Shown here: one piece after another, positions 59,184 through 64,000 of the stretch
Layout: every line of letters starts with the position of its first letter
How positions within the stretch are numbered: position 1 is the stretch's first letter
The notes under the pieces: generated by a model
What the model was told of the DNA's origin: nothing
Seen by the model: the letters and a program-made list of their open reading frames with translations, nothing else
The model's database searches: none
Translations under genes and position numbers: made by a program
Assembly: GCA_934320645.1 (NCBI GenBank)
Contig: CAKRFP010000004.1
Span: 1-64,000 of the forward strand
Reading direction: 5' to 3'
Source of the DNA: an uncultured Bariatricus sp.
GTDB lineage: Bacteria > Bacillota > Clostridia > Lachnospirales > Lachnospiraceae
Length of the DNA stretch: 64,000 bases

Positions 59184-60240
59184 AATTGATTTCCTGTAAA
59201 ATTTTTATTGTATGACTGGTTCCGACAGGTGCACTGAACAGAGGAATCCACCCGAGAGATTCTAATGATGTGCTGTCTAATGAGGAATTCTGCATTGGGT
59301 TAAAAGCTTCTTTTTCTTTAGTAGTTGGAAGGTCAAAAGAAAGTTTAACATTTCCAGATTTTGCATATAATTCAGCTAAATTCCGAATGGAAATGATGGA
59401 ATCCAGATTGGAAATATTGTATGCAGATGCTGGTTTACCATGCAATAAAACAGTGAGTATTGCAGTGGCACAGTCGAGCATATAACAGTAGGAACGTATT
59501 TGTGAACCGTCACTTTTTAATACCAGATCCTTTCCAGAACTGGCAGCATAGGCAAAGGAAGAAGCAACTCGGTTATCATCTGGTCTGGCGGTTGGACCGT
59601 AAATATGCCCTGGGCGCACGATGGAAACAGGAAGGTTGTGTTCATATGCATGGCTTGCACATAAGGTTTCAGCTGCTCTTTTTCCGATGGAATAGGAAGA
59701 ACGTGGATTCAGGAGATCAATAAAACCATATTCTGTTTCCAGAAAAGGTTTGTTCTCTAAAGTACATCGGGTACCGTATACTTCGCTTGAAGAAATAAAG
59801 ACCGTTTTTTTCACATTGTGCTTTGTGGCATAGGTGAGAAGCTCCTGTAGCCCGCAGAAGTTATCTAACATTGTTTCGACAGGATTGGACTGAATTTTGG
59901 AAGGTGATGCATTACTGGCACCGTGAATAATATAATCGGTATGAAAATTTAATTCATTACTTGTCGATGCATTATAAGGGATAAAGTGAAAATAAGAACA
60001 ATCCGTATATTTACAGAAACGTTCCAGGAGAGACGTTTTGCTGCGCCCTCCGGCAAGAACGGTAATACATCCATCATGTAATTCGCTGTATCGCAACAGC
60101 AGGTCAACTATAGCAGAACCGATAAGTCCGCTTGCACCAGTTATAAAAACAGATTTATTGTGAAGATCAGAAAATAAATTTGTTTTAGATAAAGTGTAAT
60201 CTAAATCCTGCAGATAGGTTTTACTACTATATAAATTCAT
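59182..60240 (-). CDS. NAD(P)-dependent SDR nucleotide-sugar epimerase/dehydratase
   Basis: The 352-residue protein has the extended-SDR motif FITGASGLIGSAIVDLLL, IHGASNASPSK, the Ser of ISSSEVYG and the catalytic YSIGK (YxxxK), followed by RPGHIYGP. It should reshape the sugar of a nucleotide-activated donor. The start at 60240 has GGGAG six bases upstream; the longer open frame overlaps the upstream gene. It is the second gene of a minus-strand pair with the cytidylyltransferase 13 bp upstream, so its substrate may be CDP-linked. Orientation opposite to the surrounding locus suggests a separately acquired module. Confidence 0.85.
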   Translation of the reverse strand: MNLYSSKTYLQDLDYTLSKTNLFSDLHNKSVFITGASGLIGSAIVDLLLRYSELHDGCITVLAGGRSKTSLLERFCKYTDCSYFHFIPYNASTSNELNFHTDYIIHGASNASPSKIQSNPVETMLDNFCGLQELLTYATKHNVKKTVFISSSEVYGTRCTLENKPFLETEYGFIDLLNPRSSYSIGKRAAETLCASHAYEHNLPVSIVRPGHIYGPTARPDDNRVASSFAYAASSGKDLVLKSDGSQIRSYCYMLDCATAILTVLLHGKPASAYNISNLDSIISIRNLAELYAKSGNVKLSFDLPTTKEKEAFNPMQNSSLDSTSLESLGWIPLFSAPVGTSHTIKILQEIN

Positions 60241-60253
60241 GGCTATCTCCCTG

Positions 60254-60967
60254 TTATTTAAGCCAATCACTTCGTTTAGCGAGTAGAAGGGCTTTAAAAA
60301 TGTCAAGATCTTCGACGGTTGTTAGTTTGATGTTTTTCTCAGAACCGGCTGAAAAATAAACTTGTTCTCCCATTTCGATCATAAGTGTACAAGATGCGAC
60401 CGAATTGGTGATTCCTTTGCATAAAGCCCGTTGGTGTAAATCATATATTTTGCCAAGAGGAAAACCTTGTGGTGTCTGAGTTCGTTTTAAATTATTACGA
60501 GGATAACTTCCGGTGGATATAGTGCCATCCTCTGTTTCAAGCATAGCTTCTGCACACGGAATAGTAGCAATTGCACAGCCGAACTGTTTGGTTTTGACGA
60601 TACAGTCTGAAATGATTTCAGCAGAAACCATAGGGCGAATGGCATCATGGATCAGGACAACATCATCGTCAGAATAATATTTTTTGAGTTCGCAGATTCC
60701 GTGATAGATAGATTCCTGACCGGTTTCGCCTCCTGGGATGACATGTTTGAGCTTTGTTATATTGAACTGGTTGGCATATGCCCATAATACAGGAGCCCAT
60801 CCATCGATGCATACAACTGCAATCGCATCAATGTCTGCATGTTTTTGGAATGCTTCGAGGGTATAAATAATAACGGGACGTTCATTGATAGTTAAAAATT
60901 GTTTTGGTATGTTCTGATGCATACGTGCACCAGACCCACCAGCTATGATAAGTGCTATATTAGCCAT
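60254..60967 (-). CDS. IspD/TarI-family cytidylyltransferase
   Basis: The 237-residue protein has the nucleotide-binding loop IAGGSGARM with KQFL, LIHDAIRP, and the ending KLTTVEDLDIFKALL, all standard for IspD/TarI enzymes that make CDP-alcohols. In this polysaccharide setting, next to an SDR and a LicD gene, a TarI-like role (CDP-ribitol or another CDP-polyol) is likelier than isoprenoid synthesis, but I cannot exclude IspD. GGAGG precedes the minus-strand ATG. Confidence 0.85.
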   Translation of the reverse strand: MANIALIIAGGSGARMHQNIPKQFLTINERPVIIYTLEAFQKHADIDAIAVVCIDGWAPVLWAYANQFNITKLKHVIPGGETGQESIYHGICELKKYYSDDDVVLIHDAIRPMVSAEIISDCIVKTKQFGCAIATIPCAEAMLETEDGTISTGSYPRNNLKRTQTPQGFPLGKIYDLHQRALCKGITNSVASCTLMIEMGEQVYFSAGSEKNIKLTTVEDLDIFKALLLAKRSDWLK

Positions 60968-61048
60968 AATTGTTCCTCCAAATGTGCTTTAGTCATATTT
61001 TATAACAGTTTGTCATGGAAGACAAGAGAGGATTTGGCAGGATGCCGG

Positions 61049-61077
61049 TTGCCGGTAAAGTGAAAATATAGTATAAT
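61049..61077 (+). promoter_or_regulatory. Promoter of the gtrA-like gene
   Basis: TTGCCG (61049-61054) and TATAAT (61072-61077) are 17 bp apart, 43 bp before the gene. Confidence 0.65.
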
Positions 61078-61120
61078 AGCAAAAGTCTGAAAAAACAGAA
61101 TTTACGAAAGGATAACAGAA

Positions 61121-61579
61121 ATGAAGAAAGAAAAAGATATATTTGACCGTATCATGGAACTTCCGATTTTACGGATTTTAAATCCGTTTTATAAGAAGAA
61201 TAAAGAGATTTTATTATATTTATTTTTCGGAGGTTTGACATTTATAGTCAGCATTGCTTCTTATGCATTTTTTAATATTCAAATAGGATGGAATGCTCTC
61301 GTAGCAAACATTGGTTCCTGGATACTGGCAGTTGCATTTGCATATGTAACCAACCGGATCTGGGTATTTGATTCAAATGCAAGTACAGCGGCAGAGTTTA
61401 TGAAAGAGATTACTAGTTTTGTAGGTGGTCGTGTGGCAACACTTGTGATTGAAGAACTCATTTTATTTATTTTTATCACAAATCTGGGCATGAACAGTAT
61501 GTTGATTAAAGTGATTGCACAGATCATTGTGATTGTACTGAATTATGTAATCAGTAAGCTGATCGTATTTAAAAAGTAG
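61121..61579 (+). CDS. GtrA-family membrane protein
   Basis: The 152-residue protein has four hydrophobic segments and the family signature AYVTNRIWVFDS in the second loop. GtrA proteins are thought to flip undecaprenyl-phosphate-sugar. With the GtrB-like transferase (49596) and the GT-C enzyme (50541) it may form a glycan side-chain decoration system. It has its own promoter and is followed by a hairpin. Confidence 0.88.
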   Translation: MKKEKDIFDRIMELPILRILNPFYKKNKEILLYLFFGGLTFIVSIASYAFFNIQIGWNALVANIGSWILAVAFAYVTNRIWVFDSNASTAAEFMKEITSFVGGRVATLVIEELILFIFITNLGMNSMLIKVIAQIIVIVLNYVISKLIVFKK

Positions 61580-61622
61580 TTAAAAATAGTTTTAATTGTA
61601 TTTTATGGATTTTTTTGGTAGT

Positions 61623-61674
61623 ATATACTATGTAATAATTTTGTAATAATTGTTACATAGTATATTTTATTTTA
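61623..61674 (+). terminator. AT-rich terminator or operator after gtrA
   Basis: ATATACTATGTAA (61623-61635) and TTACATAGTATAT (61653-61665) form a perfect 13-bp inverted repeat, followed by TTTATTTT. It ends the gtrA transcript, or acts as a DNA operator before the aminotransferase gene that starts 18 bp later. Confidence 0.65.
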
Positions 61675-61691
61675 AAGAAAGAAGAATTTTT

Positions 61692-62894
61692 ATGGAGAAT
61701 ATGCATATCGCTTTTTCGCCTCCGGATATCACGGAAGAGGAAATCGCAGAAGTTGTAGATACGTTAAGAAGTGGCTGGATTACGACCGGACCAAAGACAA
61801 AGCTTTTTGAAAAAAAGCTGGCAGAATATATGGGAACGAACAGAGTTGTCTGTCTGAATTCAGCAACAGCCTGTCTGGAGATGACCTTACGTCTTCTGGG
61901 GATTGGACCTGGAGATGAAGTGATTACAACAGCTTATACCTATACCGCTTCAGCAAGTGTGGTGGAGCATGTAGGTGCAAAGCTGGTTCTGGTTGATGTG
62001 GCAAGAGATTCCTACGAGATGGATTATGAGAAGCTGGCAGATGCGATTACTGAGAAGACAAAGGTTGTCATTCCGGTAGATCTTGCCGGAATTATGTGCG
62101 ATTATGACAGGATATTTGAAATCGTAGAAGCAAAAAAAGCACTTTTCCATCCGGAAAATGAACTTCAGGAGAAGTTTGGCAGAGTCATTGTGGTGACAGA
62201 TGCAGCACATGCATTTGGGGCAGAACGTAAGGGAAAAAAATGTGGACAAGTAGCTGATTTTACAAGTTTTTCTTTCCATGCAGTCAAGAATCTTACAACC
62301 GCTGAAGGTGGAGCCGTTACCTGGCGGCCGATTAAAGGTGTAGATGATGAAGAGATTTATAAGAAATATATGCTCTTTTCACTGCATGGACAGTCAAAAG
62401 ATGCGCTTGCAAAGACACAGCTTGGAGCATGGGAGTATGATATTGCAGCACCATATTATAAATGCAATATGACTGATATCATGGCTTCCATTGGATTGGT
62501 ACAGTTAAAGCGTTATGATGCATTATTGGCACGACGCCGGGAAATAATAGGAATGTATGATAAAGCATTGGAGAATCTGCCGGTGAGTGTACTGAATCAT
62601 TTTGATGAGAATCACAAGTCCAGCGGACATCTGTATCTGATCCGTGTTCAGGGAAAGACGCGGGAAGAATGCAATGCGATCATTACAAAGATGGCAGAAC
62701 GTGGCGTGGCAACCAATGTACATTACAAACCATTGCCGTTATTAACTGCTTACAAAAATATGGGATTTGATATCAAAGATTATCCAAATGCTTATGCGTT
62801 ATTTAAAAATGCAATTACATTACCGCTTCACACAAAGCTTACAGACGAAGAGGTAAAATACGTGACAGATGTATTGAAGGAATGCATCGGATAG
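61692..62894 (+). CDS. DegT/DnrJ/EryC1-family sugar aminotransferase
   Basis: The 400-residue PLP enzyme has SGWITTGPKTKLFEKKLAEY at the N-terminus, the substrate loop TAYTYTASASV, DAAHAFGA, and the PLP lysine in SFHAVKNLTTAEGG (about residue 199). It likely aminates a UDP-4-keto-6-deoxy sugar such as that from the PglF-like dehydratase, giving a UDP-4-amino sugar (PglE-like). GAAAGAAG precedes the ATG at 61692; a longer frame from 61650 lies in the upstream hairpin. It is 9 bp from the phosphosugar transferase gene. Confidence 0.9.
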   Translation: MENMHIAFSPPDITEEEIAEVVDTLRSGWITTGPKTKLFEKKLAEYMGTNRVVCLNSATACLEMTLRLLGIGPGDEVITTAYTYTASASVVEHVGAKLVLVDVARDSYEMDYEKLADAITEKTKVVIPVDLAGIMCDYDRIFEIVEAKKALFHPENELQEKFGRVIVVTDAAHAFGAERKGKKCGQVADFTSFSFHAVKNLTTAEGGAVTWRPIKGVDDEEIYKKYMLFSLHGQSKDALAKTQLGAWEYDIAAPYYKCNMTDIMASIGLVQLKRYDALLARRREIIGMYDKALENLPVSVLNHFDENHKSSGHLYLIRVQGKTREECNAIITKMAERGVATNVHYKPLPLLTAYKNMGFDIKDYPNAYALFKNAITLPLHTKLTDEEVKYVTDVLKECIG

Positions 62895-62903
62895 GAATTC
62901 TGT

Positions 62904-63584
62904 ATGAGAAAATGGGAAGAACTTCCGAAGTTTATGAGAACGGATGAAGTAAAAAAATATTATGATATCCTGATCAGACACGAAAAAGAATTAAAATTAA
63001 AGAGATTTTTTGACATTCTGCTTTCATTGATTTTACTTGTCATTTTATCACCGGTTATGCTGGTCATCAGTATTGCAATCAAACTGGATTCACCGGGACC
63101 TGTGATTTATAAGCAGGTGCGTGTGACGCAGTACGGGAAAAAATTTCACATTCTGAAATTCCGGACTATGGTTCAGAATGCAGATAAGATGGGAACACAG
63201 GTTACGATCAGTCAGGATTCAAGACTGACACGGGTTGGAAAAGTAATTCGTGGATGCAGGATTGATGAATTTCCGCAGCTTATCAATGTCCTTCGTGGAG
63301 AGATGAGCTTTGTCGGAACCAGACCGGAAGTTGTGAAATATGTAAAAGGCTATACAAAAGAAATGTATGCGACACTTTTACTTCCGGCAGGAATTACTTC
63401 CAGAGCCAGCGTATGTTATAAAGACGAGGGCGAAATGCTGGAGCATGTAGAAGATGTGGATTATGCATATATTCATGAAGTGCTTCCGGAGAAAATGAGT
63501 TATAATCTGGAAGATCTGCGTAAATACAGTCTGTGGAGAGATTTTATGACCATGTTTATGACAGTATTTGCAGTATTACGATAA
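62904..63584 (+). CDS. Undecaprenyl-phosphate phosphosugar transferase (PglC/WcaJ-type initiating enzyme)
   Basis: The 226-residue protein has one hydrophobic re-entrant helix (about 34-60, ending at the conserved Pro in LSPVML), then KLDSPGPVIYKQVRV, HILKFRTM, IDEFPQLINVLRGEMSFVG and TRPE, all diagnostic of bacterial sugar transferases. It places the first sugar phosphate on undecaprenyl phosphate at the membrane. The short form without the N-terminal CoA-binding domain is PglC-like, which matches the aminotransferase directly upstream. Confidence 0.92.
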   Translation: MRKWEELPKFMRTDEVKKYYDILIRHEKELKLKRFFDILLSLILLVILSPVMLVISIAIKLDSPGPVIYKQVRVTQYGKKFHILKFRTMVQNADKMGTQVTISQDSRLTRVGKVIRGCRIDEFPQLINVLRGEMSFVGTRPEVVKYVKGYTKEMYATLLLPAGITSRASVCYKDEGEMLEHVEDVDYAYIHEVLPEKMSYNLEDLRKYSLWRDFMTMFMTVFAVLR

Positions 63585-63607
63585 GAACTACAGTATAGGA
63601 GAAATGT

Positions 63608-64000
63608 ATGTTAGTATCAGTTTGCACGATCGCGCGCAATGAAGAGGAATATCTTCCACACTTGCTGGAAGATATCACGAAACAGGATTATCCGGCAGAG
63701 CAGATCGAAGTTGTGATGGTGGACAGCAGTTCAACGGATGGAACCAGACGGATTATGGAACGCTTTGCAGAAGAAAATCCGCAGTACCATAACTGCGTTG
63801 TTACAGAAAATCCAGGAGATAATCAGGCGTCTGGGTGGAATCAGGCAATCCGCAGTTCAACAGGAGAGATTATTATTCGTTTGGATGCACATGGACGTAT
63901 TCCGGAAGATTTTGTTTCAAAGAATGTAGAATGCATGGAAAGCGGAGAGGATGTCACCGGTGGTCCAAGACCGAATCTTCCAGAGAAAGATACCCCATGG
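63608..64000 (+). CDS. GT2 glycosyltransferase, ExoA-like (N-terminal part, runs off the window)
   Basis: An ATG with TAGGAG seven bases upstream opens a frame that continues without a stop to the window edge (131 codons). It begins LVSVCTIARNEEEYLPHLLE, has MVDSSSTDGT, the metal site RLDAHGRIP and TGGPRPN, typical of ExoA-like family-2 transferases. It is part of the same transcript as the phosphosugar transferase, so it probably adds the second sugar. Confidence 0.85.
   Translation, partial: MLVSVCTIARNEEEYLPHLLEDITKQDYPAEQIEVVMVDSSSTDGTRRIMERFAEENPQYHNCVVTENPGDNQASGWNQAIRSSTGEIIIRLDAHGRIPEDFVSKNVECMESGEDVTGGPRPNLPEKDTPW

Noticed and set aside
1..64000. CRISPR array, tRNA, rRNA or prophage
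   Set aside because: No regularly spaced repeats, tRNA cloverleaf, rRNA segment or phage structural genes were recognised. The repeats near 44-47 kb are protein-coding.

Overview
The window looks like chromosome from a Gram-positive, anaerobic, low-GC member of the Clostridia, most likely a gut Lachnospiraceae (relatives of Dorea, Blautia, Ruminococcus or Coprococcus). The evidence is consistent AGGAGG ribosome binding sites, glycyl-radical enzymes, LytTR regulation, lipoprotein and signal-peptide style, and gene order. This is inference from gene content; no marker rRNA or tRNA gene was seen.

Layout. 1-1000: tail of an unknown gene and a cytoplasmic parvulin-type isomerase. 1053-9480: a GHKL kinase/LytTR regulator pair (minus strand), divergent from a plus-strand operon of a membrane-anchored, domain-permuted GH3 glycosidase, a normal-order GH3 glycosidase and a GtrA-like membrane protein. 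9494-11030: a decayed zone with three truncated genes (Crp/Fnr, an MtaD-like deaminase, a TauE/SafE permease) and a 207-bp nested inverted repeat. 11033-15485: a C39-like peptidase, then the trans-4-hydroxy-L-proline dehydratase HypD and its radical-SAM activase. 15603-28043: two heterodimeric ABC exporters (one with its MarR regulator), an AraC remnant, a Zur-like operon with a Cys/His-rich small membrane protein, a damaged CC-motif lipoprotein gene and two YibE/F proteins, and a YitT protein.

28044-42100 is housekeeping: an IS21-like remnant, a highly structured leader before uvrB, uvrBA, an MreB/Mbl cell-shape protein, recD2, comFC, two unknown membrane proteins, then cdaA-cdaR (c-di-AMP synthesis) ending in an overlapping HPr gene. 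42199-47438 encodes a GerMN lipoprotein and a 1539-residue secreted wall hydrolase with an amidase domain, six ricin-like blocks and a glucosaminidase-like domain.

47611-64000 is a cell-surface polysaccharide locus running off the window. It holds a membrane UDP-sugar 4,6-dehydratase, a DegT aminotransferase and a phosphosugar transferase (a PglF/PglE/PglC-like set for an amino-dideoxy initiating sugar), several glycosyltransferases, a Wzm/Wzt-type ABC exporter, an acyltransferase, LicD, and a minus-strand IspD/TarI-like cytidylyltransferase plus SDR pair. Its middle (about 50.5-58 kb) is visibly more AT-rich than the flanks, as expected for a swapped-in serotype-like cassette. The strongest candidates for something new are the Zur-linked membrane cassette, the structured uvrB leader, the nested inverted repeat near 10.8 kb, and the coupling of HPr to the c-di-AMP operon.
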